NCBI GenBank assembly: GCA_963662815.2
Contig: CAXXWA010000010.1
Span: forward strand, 1 to 64,000
Reading direction: 5' to 3'
Length of the DNA: 64,000 bases
Origin: JAPPHA01 sp963662815
GTDB lineage: Bacteria; Pseudomonadota; Alphaproteobacteria; Rhodobacterales; Rhodobacteraceae
Positions 17,440 through 25,545 of the stretch are shown piece by piece. Positions within the stretch are counted from its first letter, which is position 1; the number at the start of each line of letters is the position of its first letter. The position numbers were made by a program, and so were the translations under genes. The notes beneath the pieces are model-generated. The model was not told the origin of the DNA. It did no database searches and was given only the letters and a program-made list of their open reading frames with translations.

Positions 17440-17901
17440 CTACTTCGAAACTTGACCCTCGATCGTGTTCCCCTGCGCGTTGATCTCGATGTGCCTGGGC
17501 TTCAGCTCCTCGGGAATCTCGTGAGCGAGATCCACGTGGAGCAGCCCGTCGCGGGTTTCGGCACCGGTCGCGCGAACGTGGTCGGCGAGCTGGAACCTTT
17601 TCTCGAAGGACCGCGTCGCAATGCCGCGGTGCAGGTACCGGGTCTTTTCGTCCCCTGCGGCGTCCTTCTTGCTCGCGGCGACCACGAGTTGGCCATCGCG
17701 CATCTCGACAGTCAGTTCGTCATTGGTGAAGCCGGCGACCGCAACCGTGATCCGGTAGCTGTTGTCGCCCGACTTCTCGATGTTGTAGGGCGGGTAGCCG
17801 TTCGAGTTGCCGTCCGCAGACATCGCCCGGTCAAGGAGACCAGCGAGGCGATCGAATCCGACAGTCGAGCGGTAAAGGGGTGCAAAATCATATGGGCGCA
17901 T
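17440..17901 (-). CDS. Small heat-shock protein, Hsp20/IbpA type
   Basis: This 153-residue alpha-crystallin chaperone holds unfolded proteins for refolding by DnaK/ClpB. The N terminus MRPYDFAPLYRSTVGFDRL is the bacterial class A (IbpA-like) signature; the crystallin domain (about 38-135) contains YNIEKSGDNSYRITVAVAGF and the 'RGIATRSFEKRFQLAD' strand; the tail carries PRHIEIN, a form of the I-x-I oligomerisation motif. ATG 17901 is chosen over the upstream frame because GGAGG sits eight bases before it and the family starts there. Upstream lie a sigma32-type promoter and a ROSE-like leader, so both transcription and translation appear heat-controlled. Confidence 0.92.
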   Translation of the reverse strand: MRPYDFAPLYRSTVGFDRLAGLLDRAMSADGNSNGYPPYNIEKSGDNSYRITVAVAGFTNDELTVEMRDGQLVVAASKKDAAGDEKTRYLHRGIATRSFEKRFQLADHVRATGAETRDGLLHVDLAHEIPEELKPRHIEINAQGNTIEGQVSK

Positions 17902-17995
17902 TCTCACATCCTCCGTCAGAAGCAACATGGTTGGTTTCGGCCCTCCTGCCGGACGGGCCATCTATCTGCCGGATCCCTCATTCGGGCCTCCGGCA
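17902..17995 (-). ncRNA. ROSE-like RNA thermometer in the hsp20 5' UTR
   Basis: The roughly 94-nt leader can fold into three hairpins in the order expected of ROSE elements: GCCGGA/TCCGGC (17989-17994 with 17968-17973), GGCCC/GGGCC (17955-17959 with 17939-17943), and a final hairpin in which TTGCT (17921-17925) faces AGGAT (17908-17912) of the ribosome-binding site. The U(U/C)GCU-versus-AGGA pairing is the hallmark of alphaproteobacterial ROSE thermometers of hsp20 genes. Seen by eye; no folding was run. Confidence 0.6.
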
Positions 17996-18001
17996 AGAGT
18001 G

Positions 18002-18030
18002 ATATGGGTATCGGCGACCGGCGTTTCAAG
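18002..18030 (-). promoter_or_regulatory. Sigma32 (RpoH) promoter of hsp20
   Basis: On the minus strand CTTGAAA (18030-18024) is followed after 15 bases by CCCATAT (18008-18002), an excellent match to the RpoH consensus CTTGAAA / CCCCATnT. It stands about 100 bases before the hsp20 start. Confidence 0.7.
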
Positions 18031-18325
18031 GGCTGACGGTAAGCAGACGGGTAGCAGGGCGACGCGGCGGTCTTCGGAAGAAGACTTCGATGGTCTTGGC
18101 TCGAACCCTGCGAGTTCCGTGGCGCTTACAGCGTCCTCCAAGGACAGGATGTCGGAACCGCGTGAAAGCGATCGCAAAAGGGGGTGCCGATTTCGCCGAA
18201 ATGGAGCATTGTGCCGCATCAAACGGTTGCCGGCTGCTATTCCGGTATCATCATGCCTGCATCAGCAGCACGACTGTCGCGAGGGCACCGGATAGCCAGG
18301 TCACGCGCTTCGCATGGCCGCTCGG

Positions 18326-19999
18326 TCACGTGCCGCCCGGAGGCGCCGCATTGAGTTCGGACAGGATTCTCCGCCTGAGTTCCTCGACAACCTTCTCGTC
18401 CCCGCCTCGCCATCCGGACGGGTCGGCCATTGTCCGCTCCAGCACCCGCACGAGTTCCTGCCGCAGGCCCTCTGCCGCTTTCAAGCGCAGTGCGCCGGAA
18501 TCCCCTGGCCGGAATATCGTGCCGGAATTCTCGTAGTTGCGTCGGGCCTGGAGAATGCTGTAGCCGAAATCCTCCCAATGCCTGTCGGACAGTTCGTCCG
18601 ACATGTGTTCCGACTCGTCATCCGGATCCGGGAAAAACCATGCGTCGCGGTGACGCCAGCATCCCTCCGCGTAGAAAACGCAAGGCTCGCCGTCATTCTC
18701 GAATCCTGTTGCGAAATCGGGGAATCCGCAGATGATGCAGTCCCGGGAACTGTATTCACAGTCCCTGGAACCGGCACAGCTTGCGAGGCCTGAGCCGAAG
18801 TTGGGATATCCGCAACACGCACAGACCGTTTCGCCGGAAAGATTCCTGTGCCGCCACCACCAAGCCCAACGCCGGCCAAACGGCGAACCCAGATCGAGAG
18901 GCGTCCTGTCCGGCTTCCAGATCACGGGACCCTCGTCTGTCGTCATGACGGGGACGAGATCGACACGGTCGGAGAAGAGCACAGTGATCGTTTCGACCGC
19001 TTTCCCATCGATGGTAGTCACCCGCTCGTCGCTTTCAAGGACGACCCCTTGACCATAGATGTACACTTCGATCCGCGTTCCCGGGGGAAACCGCTCGGCG
19101 GCCGGCCGCGTGTCCTCGGGTCCGGGATCGTCAACCTTCTCGAACTCCCGCAAGGCGGCATTCGGAACCACTGTTGCCATGCCCCGCTTGCGATACCTGA
19201 CATCCATGACTGAATTCCGGACCTCGACAACCTGGCCGTGTCCGTCACGGGGGTGACGGATCCAGTCGCCCGGCGAGAAGACGTCCTTGAGCGACGGCAT
19301 GCGCTTTCGCTTTCGTACCGACTTCCAGTCATTGACGTGGGGCTGGAAGTCTTCGACTTCGTCGCCCCAGGAGAGCTTCATGGTGTGCGGCGGGTCGGGC
19401 TTCACCTCGAGAACGACGGCTGGCCGGTATCGTCCGGTATGGATCCAGCTTCCCGGACGGACGCGGGGTTTCCGGAGGTTCTTGGAACGACCGGCCTTCA
19501 GGCGGGCCGGGAAACGGCGCCGGTTGCGCGGCGGACTCGACGCCGCCTCCAGCAAGGCGTCGACAGCAGTCTGGACGGCTTCAATGACTCTTCTGGTGGA
19601 AGCAGCTCCGGATTCAAACCCGAGGCGGCTCGTTTCCATCCTTGCCCGGCATGTCAATTTCAACAAGGATTCCGGACTTTTCTCGCAGAGGGCCTGAACA
19701 TAGCTGCAGTCGTCGACCATCGCGTCCTTGCAGCGCAGGTGCGTCCGGCACCATGCCCTGATCGCATGCGTGAGACTGCTGCCAAGGTCGTTCGCATGCG
19801 CGATCGTGAATTCCTCCCCGTCGTCCAGTGAATCTTTCACGGAGGCGAACTTGTCGCGGGCGCTGTTGATTTCCTGCCGGGTCCAGTCCCGGGGTCTCAT
19901 CGGCCTGGAAGCAAGAACCTCCCAGCTGATCACGAGCCCCACTGTTTCCGTCTTGCCGCTCTTCCTTGCCGAAGATGGTAGCGTTATCGTGATTTCCAT
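18326..19999 (-). CDS. Unrecognised protein with three beta-barrel-like modules and a Cys-rich domain
   Basis: 557 residues; no family recognised as a whole. Residues 1-150 are mixed helical. Three similar segments follow: PGSWIHTGRYRPAVVLEV (from 182), PGDWIRHPRDGHGQVVEV (from 243) and PGTRIEVYIYGQGVVLES (from 306). Each has a P-G-x-x-I start, a G-x-V-V/L turn and a Val-rich strand, like KOW/Tudor or CarD-type barrels. A Cys-rich domain (393-447) holds two related knuckles, CACCGYPNF (C393, C395, C396) and CIICGFPDF (C421, C424), plus C408, C414, C440 and C447, reminiscent of the short CPCC zinc-binding family. The tail is helical. No enzymatic motif is visible. It neighbours IS elements and may be horizontally acquired; the barrels suggest protein or nucleic-acid binding (inference). 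Confidence 0.75.
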   Translation of the reverse strand: MEITITLPSSARKSGKTETVGLVISWEVLASRPMRPRDWTRQEINSARDKFASVKDSLDDGEEFTIAHANDLGSSLTHAIRAWCRTHLRCKDAMVDDCSYVQALCEKSPESLLKLTCRARMETSRLGFESGAASTRRVIEAVQTAVDALLEAASSPPRNRRRFPARLKAGRSKNLRKPRVRPGSWIHTGRYRPAVVLEVKPDPPHTMKLSWGDEVEDFQPHVNDWKSVRKRKRMPSLKDVFSPGDWIRHPRDGHGQVVEVRNSVMDVRYRKRGMATVVPNAALREFEKVDDPGPEDTRPAAERFPPGTRIEVYIYGQGVVLESDERVTTIDGKAVETITVLFSDRVDLVPVMTTDEGPVIWKPDRTPLDLGSPFGRRWAWWWRHRNLSGETVCACCGYPNFGSGLASCAGSRDCEYSSRDCIICGFPDFATGFENDGEPCVFYAEGCWRHRDAWFFPDPDDESEHMSDELSDRHWEDFGYSILQARRNYENSGTIFRPGDSGALRLKAAEGLRQELVRVLERTMADPSGWRGGDEKVVEELRRRILSELNAAPPGGT

Positions 20000-20328
20000 G
20001 CTGCCATTCTGCCATCTCGGCGGTTTCTCTCTTTTTCATCGCCGCACCTCCCTTGGAAGCTTGTGCAAGATCATGTCCTCTGCGAACATCAACATCAATG
20101 CCAATACCCGATTTGGGTCATGCGAGAACATACGCGCTTCACGCCCAATTGAACTGCATGTTGTTTGATTGACCTAATCGTGCACGTTTATCGCCATGCA
20201 GCGCGTGTGCTTTCAGGATTCGGATCATCGACCAAAAACGACAGCCGGAAAAACTCTCACAGCATTATGCAATCAGAAAACAGGACAGAAGTTTCCGGCA
20301 GAAGAACGACTGCACAACGTTTTACTTA
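20000..20328. other. Lower-GC gap upstream of the IS5-type element
   Basis: This stretch is visibly more AT-rich than the flanks and contains no protein-like frame. It probably carries the promoter of the divergent unknown protein. The IS element begins at about 20329. Confidence 0.3.
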
Positions 20329-21229
20329 GGCACTGTACCCAAAACATTTGACATTCCCGCGCCTCCGTGATTCCTGCCGGAAACCGTCCAGACAAGGAGT
20401 TCGAGGCATGAGCGGCGACCGACACGACATGACGGATGCGGAGTGGAAAATCCTCCGCTCCGTGCTTCCGCAGAAGCATCAGGGCCCGAGACGGGTGCAT
20501 GATAGGCGGGTGATGGACGGCATCTTCTTCGTGCTGCGCACCGGCACGCCGTGGCGCGACCTGCCAGAGCGCTACGGTCCGTACACGACCTGCTTCAACC
20601 GCTACAACCGGTGGAGCAGGAACGGCCTCTGGGAGAAGATAATGTCGAAGCTTCAGGAACTTGCGGAAGGCGACGACAACGACGGCGACGGCGGCAGCGG
20701 GGAGCTTCGACTGCGCATGGTGGACTCCTCGTCGATCCGCGTTCACAAGCACGGCGCGGGCGCCCCACGGGACGGCGAGCCTCCCGAGGTCGGGTTGAGC
20801 CGCGGCGGCAGGACCACGAAGGTCCACATCGGCATCGACGGAAACGAACTCGTGAAGGCCGTGCTCCTGACACCGGGACAGGCGGCCGACTGCACGCAGG
20901 CTGGGGCGCTTCTCGAGGGGCTCGGGCCGGACGAGACGGTGATCGGCGACAGGGCTTATGACAGCAACGCCATCCTCGACATGATTTCGGCGGCCGGAGC
21001 GACCGCGGTCATTCCGCCGAAGTCCAACCGGAACGAGCAGCGCGGGCTTGATCGCGAGGCGTACCGGGAGCGCAATCTGGTCGAAAGATTCATCGGGAAG
21101 ATCAAGGAGTTCCGGAGAGTTGCAACGCGGTATGACAAGACCGCGCGCAACTTCCTGTCCACCGTGCGCCTGGCCATCAGCCGGTTCCTGCTCCGGCGGG
21201 TCGCAAGCCGGTTAATTGAGTCCACAGCC
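20329..21229 (+). mobile_element. IS5-family insertion sequence (IS427/IS1031-like), complete
   Basis: About 901 bp with a single intact transposase gene. The left end GGCACTGTACCCAAA and the reverse complement of the right end GGCTGTGGACTCAAT are imperfect terminal inverted repeats (one small gap). TA lies immediately outside each end (20327-20328 and 21230-21231), consistent with a short target duplication. Ends were judged by eye. Confidence 0.65.
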
Positions 21230-21232
21230 TAG
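20408..21232 (+). CDS. IS5-family transposase
   Basis: A 274-residue single-frame transposase that cuts and inserts its own IS. The N-terminal DUF4096-type domain (MTDAEWKILRSVLP...GTPWRDLPERYGPYTT) is followed by the DDE nuclease: RMVDSSSIRVH (first Asp), VIGDRAYDSNAI (second Asp) and the ERNLVERFIGKIKEFRRVATRYDK segment with the catalytic Glu. All are intact, so it may be active. Its stop codon TAG (21230-21232) is completed by the TA just outside the element. Confidence 0.92.
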   Translation: MSGDRHDMTDAEWKILRSVLPQKHQGPRRVHDRRVMDGIFFVLRTGTPWRDLPERYGPYTTCFNRYNRWSRNGLWEKIMSKLQELAEGDDNDGDGGSGELRLRMVDSSSIRVHKHGAGAPRDGEPPEVGLSRGGRTTKVHIGIDGNELVKAVLLTPGQAADCTQAGALLEGLGPDETVIGDRAYDSNAILDMISAAGATAVIPPKSNRNEQRGLDREAYRERNLVERFIGKIKEFRRVATRYDKTARNFLSTVRLAISRFLLRRVASRLIESTA

Positions 21233-21507
21233 TCATTTGTCGACCGCTGTCGCTTTATGAGTTCGGAAATAGCTGAAACTATTTGCATGAATCCAGACGG
21301 GCCACCTTGGGCAACAGCGTAAAATATGCATAACGCAATTGTCAGCCAAAACGATGCTTTTTCTGCGTAAACAGCATACCCAACGATGAGAACCAATAGT
21401 ATTGCTACCATTGCTCTAACGCCGAGAGAGGCGCATGCTTGTACTGCGACAAATCGAAGTTTGCTATCTCTGATCTGGTTGCTGTGACTAGCGGCGGATG
21501 CGTTCAT
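21229..21507 (-). CDS. Small two-TM membrane protein, probably truncated by the IS
   Basis: 92 residues, not recognised. Two hydrophobic helices (about 31-49 'MVAILLVLIVGYAVY' and 53-67 'FWLTIALCIFYAVAQ') precede a charged C terminus. Base composition is clearly lower in GC than the surroundings, suggesting acquired DNA. The stop codon on this strand (complement of 21229-21231) is made by the IS terminus and the target TA, so the original protein may have been longer before insertion. It could also be a chance frame; the membrane pattern argues it is real. Confidence 0.45.
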   Translation of the reverse strand: MNASAASHSNQIRDSKLRFVAVQACASLGVRAMVAILLVLIVGYAVYAEKASFWLTIALCIFYAVAQGGPSGFMQIVSAISELIKRQRSTND

Positions 21508-21603
21508 TTGCCGTATGAATCCAGGATCGTGCTTTTCTACAGAAGAGGTCGGGCAAATTTGGACAGTCTGCCAAGTTAGCCTTCATCGGACAGGAGACTG
21601 ACC

Positions 21604-22828
21604 ATGAAGAGGCGGAAGTTCACGGCAGTGTTCAAGCGCAGGGTGGTTCTGGAGGCGCTTCGGGGCGAAGAGACGGTGCGCTCGATCGCATCGCGCCACG
21701 GCGTGCACCCGAACCGGGCGAGCAAGTGGAAGGCGGAGGCGCACGAGGGTTTGCTGGAGGTGCTTGCCGACGGCAAGGGCAAGTCGGCGGACCGCGAAAC
21801 GGAACGGCTGGTGGAGCGTTTGTACGCCCGGATCGGCGAGTTGACGGTGGAACGGGATTTCTTTCGCGGGGCTTGGAGCGCTTGGGCGGGCCGGGAAGGC
21901 GAGGCTGATCCGCGAGGACGGGACCCTGTCGCTGTCGCGCAAATGCGCGCCGGCGGGGGTGAGCCGTTCTTCGCTGCACTGCGAGCCGAGGCCGGAGGAC
22001 GGGCGCCGGCTGGAGCTTCTGTCGCGGGTGGACAGGCCGTGCATGGAGTTCCCGCACTGCGGCACGCGCCGCGCGAGCCTGCATCTGCGCCGGGAAGGCC
22101 GCGACGCGGGCCGGGACCTGGCGCGTCGCCTGATGGCGGCGGTGAACTGGCGCACGGTGCATCCGGGGCCGCGCACCTCGAAGCCGCGGTCCGGTCGCCG
22201 GATCCATCCCTGTCTCCTTGGCGGGCTTGACCATATCCTGCCCGGAGAGGCGGTCTGCGCGGACATCGCCTGCATTCCGGTGCGGGGCGGGCACCTGTAC
22301 CTGGTGGCGATCATGGACTGGGCGGGCCGGTTCGTTCTGTCCTGGGAGCTGGACAACACCTTGGAGGCGGGATTCTGCGCGAGCGCGCTTGAGGAGGCGC
22401 TGGAGCGCCATGGGGCGCCGTTGATCTCGAACACCGACCAGGGCAGCCAGTTCACCAGCGAGGCATGCCTGCGCCCTCTGCTCGCGGCGGGCGTGCGGAT
22501 CAGCATGGACGGCCGGGGGCGGTGGATTGACAACCGGTTCATCGAGCGGCTGTGGCAGTCGCCGAAGTGCGAGGCCGTCTGCCCGGAGGAACTGGTCGGC
22601 GGTCGCCACGCCCGCCGGGCGATCGCCTCGTGGCTGGACCATTGCAACCACAGGCGCCCCCATTTGGCGTTGGAGGGGCACACGCCGGCGGAGGCTTGCT
22701 TGCGGAAACGTCCCGCCGACCGTGGAAGGAGGCCGCGTGAGCGGCCCGCGCCGCGCCCCGGTTCGCCCTACAGTCGCTACGCTCCCTGCGTGCGAACCGG
22801 GGCGCGGCACGACATGGAAGTTGATTGA
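21604..22828 (+). pseudogene. IS3-family transposase (orfA plus orfB), frameshifted
   Basis: OrfA begins at ATG 21604 (MKRRKFTAVFKRRVVLEALRG) with a helix-turn-helix and a leucine-zipper-like stretch to IGELTVERDF near 21862. Homologous sequence then continues in the -1 frame (FLSRGLERL) and shifts again to the frame of orfB (RLIREDGTLSLSRKCAPAGVSRSSL), which runs to 22828. One -1 shift is normal in IS3 elements; the second is not, so it is probably dead. OrfB shows the rve core with ADIACIPVRGG, SNTDQGSQFTS and the NRFIERLWQSPK Glu. A 16-bp inverted repeat (22751-22766 with 22792-22807) lies in the orfB 3' end. Confidence 0.7.
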
Positions 22829-23053
22829 CCATTCTCTGGAACACAGGGCAAATTCAACATCGACGAGGGCATTGTCTCATTCGAAGGCAAACCTGGCTTC
22901 GCCCTCAAACTGTTCAGACAAACCCGACCACCTCAGATCCGGGACAGGCCAATCGCCAGTTTCGTGTACGATCCCGCCACATCGGAACTCTTTGGAAGAC
23001 CGCCAGCGCTCGAAGGAAGAAGCAGCAAATTGAAGGAAGAAGCAGCAAATTGA
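22829..23053 (+). pseudogene. 3' remnant of an unknown gene cut by the IS3 element
   Basis: The frame has no start and runs from the stop at 22826-22828 to TGA 23051-23053. From 22844 it reads QGKFNIDEGIVSFEGKPGF, then SFVYDPATSELFGRPPALEG, then a charged tail, which looks like true protein sequence unlike the other frames here. Its 5' part is lost at the IS boundary. It ends 15 bases before the Uma2 gene, so the two may once have formed an operon. Family not recognised. Confidence 0.4.
23012..23051. repeat. Two tandem 20-bp repeats
   Basis: The 20-base unit beginning GAAGGAAGAAGC occurs exactly twice in a row (23012-23031, 23032-23051) at the end of the truncated gene and just before the Uma2 ribosome-binding region. 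Confidence 0.85.
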
Positions 23054-23068
23054 AGGGAACGCAAGCTT

Positions 23069-23647
23069 ATGCCTGCCCAATCATTGAAGAAGTCGCAGCA
23101 CGCAACCTACAAGGATGTGCTCGATGCGCCGCCCCGCATGGTAGCCGAAATCATCGGCGGAACGCTTCACACCCATCCACGACCGGCCATGCGGCACGCT
23201 TACGCGGGGTCATCTCTGGGATATGACCTTTCAGGCCCGTTTCAGTTCGGCCGCGGCGGACCCGGTGGCTGGTGGATCATCGACGAACCCGAGTCGCATC
23301 TGGGCAGCGAGATTGTGGTGCCAGATCTGGCAGGGTGGCGGCGGGCAACGATGCCCGAATACCCTGATGCCGCGTACTGCACGGTCACTCCGGATTGGGT
23401 CTGCGAGGTGCTTTCCCCCACAACGCGCAAGTTCGATCTTTACGAGAAGCGGCCATTCTATGCCAGCGAGAATGTCAGCCATCTCTGGCTTGTCGATCCG
23501 GTCGAGCGGAAACTCGAGGCGTTCGAGCTTAGGGACGGCCAGTGGCTGCCGATTGCCACCCTGAAAGAGGACGACCAGGTGAGCGTGCGGCCATTTGAAG
23601 CCATAACCTTCAGTCTGGCGGATCTTTGGCCGGAGACATCGGGTTGA
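23069..23647 (+). CDS. Uma2-family (DUF820) PD-(D/E)xK endonuclease-like protein
   Basis: 192 residues matching the Uma2 family, a restriction-endonuclease-fold group common in cyanobacteria and some proteobacteria, often near mobile DNA. Likely active-site residues are E27 (VAEIIGG), D86 (VVPDLAGW), E113 (WVCEVLSP) and a Lys in the following helix (K127, YEKRPFY). The final strand (LWLVDPVERKLEAFEL) is the usual Uma2 C-terminal block. Biological substrate is unknown. It starts 15 bases after the truncated gene upstream. Its last 21 bases are repeated 336 bases downstream by the tandem duplication. Confidence 0.85.
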   Translation: MPAQSLKKSQHATYKDVLDAPPRMVAEIIGGTLHTHPRPAMRHAYAGSSLGYDLSGPFQFGRGGPGGWWIIDEPESHLGSEIVVPDLAGWRRATMPEYPDAAYCTVTPDWVCEVLSPTTRKFDLYEKRPFYASENVSHLWLVDPVERKLEAFELRDGQWLPIATLKEDDQVSVRPFEAITFSLADLWPETSG

Positions 23648-23962
23648 GAAAACGTGGTGGCAGAGGGAGAGGACGCGCCTTGGGCACTGGAAGCATTCTC
23701 GGCTCGATCCATCTAATGGTGCCTCGACATGAGAGACTAGCGTGTGCCGCTGTCGCGGCACCATTGAGTGGTGCACAAGTCTGAAACTGACTCGGACGAG
23801 CAGGAACTGCACTTGATCTGGAGGGACCGGAAACGCACTGCATGGCAGGAACTTGAACAGGAGTTTCGTTGCATCATCCTTGCAGAAGCGGATTCAGGTC
23901 CAGGCATCCTTCATTGCGGCCAGCTTGGGCGGAAGCGGCCCGCCGGTCGCCCAGTCCAGTAG
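23627..23962. repeat. 336-bp tandem duplication, copy 1
   Basis: This unit is followed directly by an apparently identical copy (23963-24298). It spans the last 21 bp of the Uma2 gene, an intergenic hairpin (GTGCCGC-TGTC-GCGGCAC) and a 69-bp copy of the glcF 3' end (23894-23962). Identity was checked by eye and from identical translated frames in both copies. Confidence 0.9.
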
Positions 23963-24298
23963 TGGCCGGAGACATCGGGTTGAGAAAACGTGGTGGCAGA
24001 GGGAGAGGACGCGCCTTGGGCACTGGAAGCATTCTCGGCTCGATCCATCTAATGGTGCCTCGACATGAGAGACTAGCGTGTGCCGCTGTCGCGGCACCAT
24101 TGAGTGGTGCACAAGTCTGAAACTGACTCGGACGAGCAGGAACTGCACTTGATCTGGAGGGACCGGAAACGCACTGCATGGCAGGAACTTGAACAGGAGT
24201 TTCGTTGCATCATCCTTGCAGAAGCGGATTCAGGTCCAGGCATCCTTCATTGCGGCCAGCTTGGGCGGAAGCGGCCCGCCGGTCGCCCAGTCCAGTAG
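23963..24298. repeat. 336-bp tandem duplication, copy 2
   Basis: This copy contains the functional end of glcF (stop at 24230) and, at 23963-23983, a detached copy of the Uma2 C-terminal codons. Apparent lack of divergence from copy 1 implies a recent event or, in an assembled genome, a possible assembly artefact. Confidence 0.9.
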
Positions 24299-25543
24299 TT
24301 CGACGGTGTGTACGACGGGAATCTCTGCCGCCGACCGGATCTGGATCATGCATCCGATATTCCCCGCGGCGATCAACTGCGGGCTCAGGGCCGCGAGCGC
24401 AGCTGCCTTCCGGTCCCTGAGTTCGCCGGATATCTCCGGTTGAAGGATGTTGTAGGTCCCGGCCGAGCCGCAGCAGATGTGCGCATCGAGCGGTTCGACG
24501 ACGGAAAACCCCGCTGCCTCCAGGAGTTGCTTCGGCGCCGCCCGGACCTGCTGGCCGTGCTGTAGCGAGCAGGCAGGGTGATAGGCAACGCGCAGACCGG
24601 CGCAGGCGTCCCGGACCACCGATCCGAGACCGACCTGCGCCATGACCTCGGTGATGTCCTGCGCAAGTTCCGAAATCCGCGCCGCGTCGCCGGCAAGCGG
24701 CGTGTCGCGCATGAGGTGGCCATAGTCCTTGACGGTCGTGCCGCAGCCGGACGTGTTGATGACGACCGCGTCCAGACCCCCTGCCCTGTCTTCTGCCATC
24801 CACGCGCGTATGTTGCGCGCCGCATCCCGCCGGCTCGCGGCCGACTTGCCCATGTGGTGGACAAGCGCGCCGCAGCATCCCGTTCCACGAACCACCACCA
24901 CGTCGCAGCCGCTACGCGTCAGAAGGCGGATCGTGGCATCGTTGATGTCCGTGTCGAGGGCGCGCTGGGCGCAACCGGTCATCAGCGCAACCCGCATCTT
25001 CCTTTCTCCCTCGGCGGGAAACACCTGCGGGTCGTCGCTTCTGCTGACGGGCGGAACTGATTCCGGGGCCAGGTCGAGCATGGCCCGCAACCGGCGGTCC
25101 GGAACCAGCGACCGAAACGGCTTCCCGACTTTCGCGAGAAGCAGTCCGACCCTGAACACCTTCGGATAGGGCAGAACCAGGGCAAGAAGGACCCGCAATG
25201 CCCGCTCGGTCCATGGCCGCCGGTAGTTCTCTTCGATGTACTCCCGCGCGTGATCGACCAGATGCATGTAATGCACGCCGGACGGGCAGGTCGTCATGCA
25301 AGCAAGACACGACAGGCATCGGTCGATATGCATGACCGTCTTGCTGTCCGGCGTGCCGCCGGTCTCCAGCATGTTCTTGATCAGGTAGATTCGCCCCCGC
25401 GGACTGTCGCATTCGTCGCCGAGAACGCGATAGGTGGGACAGGTTGCGGTGCAGAAACCGCAGTGAACGCAGGTGCGGAGAACCTCGTTGGACCGCCGCA
25501 TGGCGGAGTCCTCGAGTTGCGCGGCAGTGAAACTGGTCTGCAT
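24230..25543 (-). CDS. glcF: Glycolate oxidase iron-sulfur subunit
   Basis: The 437-residue electron-transfer subunit of the GlcDEF glycolate oxidase complex, which oxidises glycolate to glyoxylate at the membrane. Two ferredoxin-type 4Fe-4S motifs lie at the N terminus (CVHCGFCTATCPTY and CLSCLACMTTCPSG), followed by two CCG domains with GTGCCGALVHHMG and AHICCGSAGTYN. ATG 25543 gives the usual MQTSFT N terminus. It follows glcE after two bases, in the standard D-E-F order. The last 69 bases lie in a tandem duplication, but the reading frame is complete. Confidence 0.93.
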   Translation of the reverse strand: MQTSFTAAQLEDSAMRRSNEVLRTCVHCGFCTATCPTYRVLGDECDSPRGRIYLIKNMLETGGTPDSKTVMHIDRCLSCLACMTTCPSGVHYMHLVDHAREYIEENYRRPWTERALRVLLALVLPYPKVFRVGLLLAKVGKPFRSLVPDRRLRAMLDLAPESVPPVSRSDDPQVFPAEGERKMRVALMTGCAQRALDTDINDATIRLLTRSGCDVVVVRGTGCCGALVHHMGKSAASRRDAARNIRAWMAEDRAGGLDAVVINTSGCGTTVKDYGHLMRDTPLAGDAARISELAQDITEVMAQVGLGSVVRDACAGLRVAYHPACSLQHGQQVRAAPKQLLEAAGFSVVEPLDAHICCGSAGTYNILQPEISGELRDRKAAALAALSPQLIAAGNIGCMIQIRSAAEIPVVHTVELLDWATGGPLPPKLAAMKDAWT

Positions 25544-25545
25544 GT

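Noticed and set aside
23768..24298. Two identical 64-codon plus-strand frames in the duplication
   Set aside because: They are duplicated because the DNA is; the frame is antisense to the end of glcF and no family is recognised.
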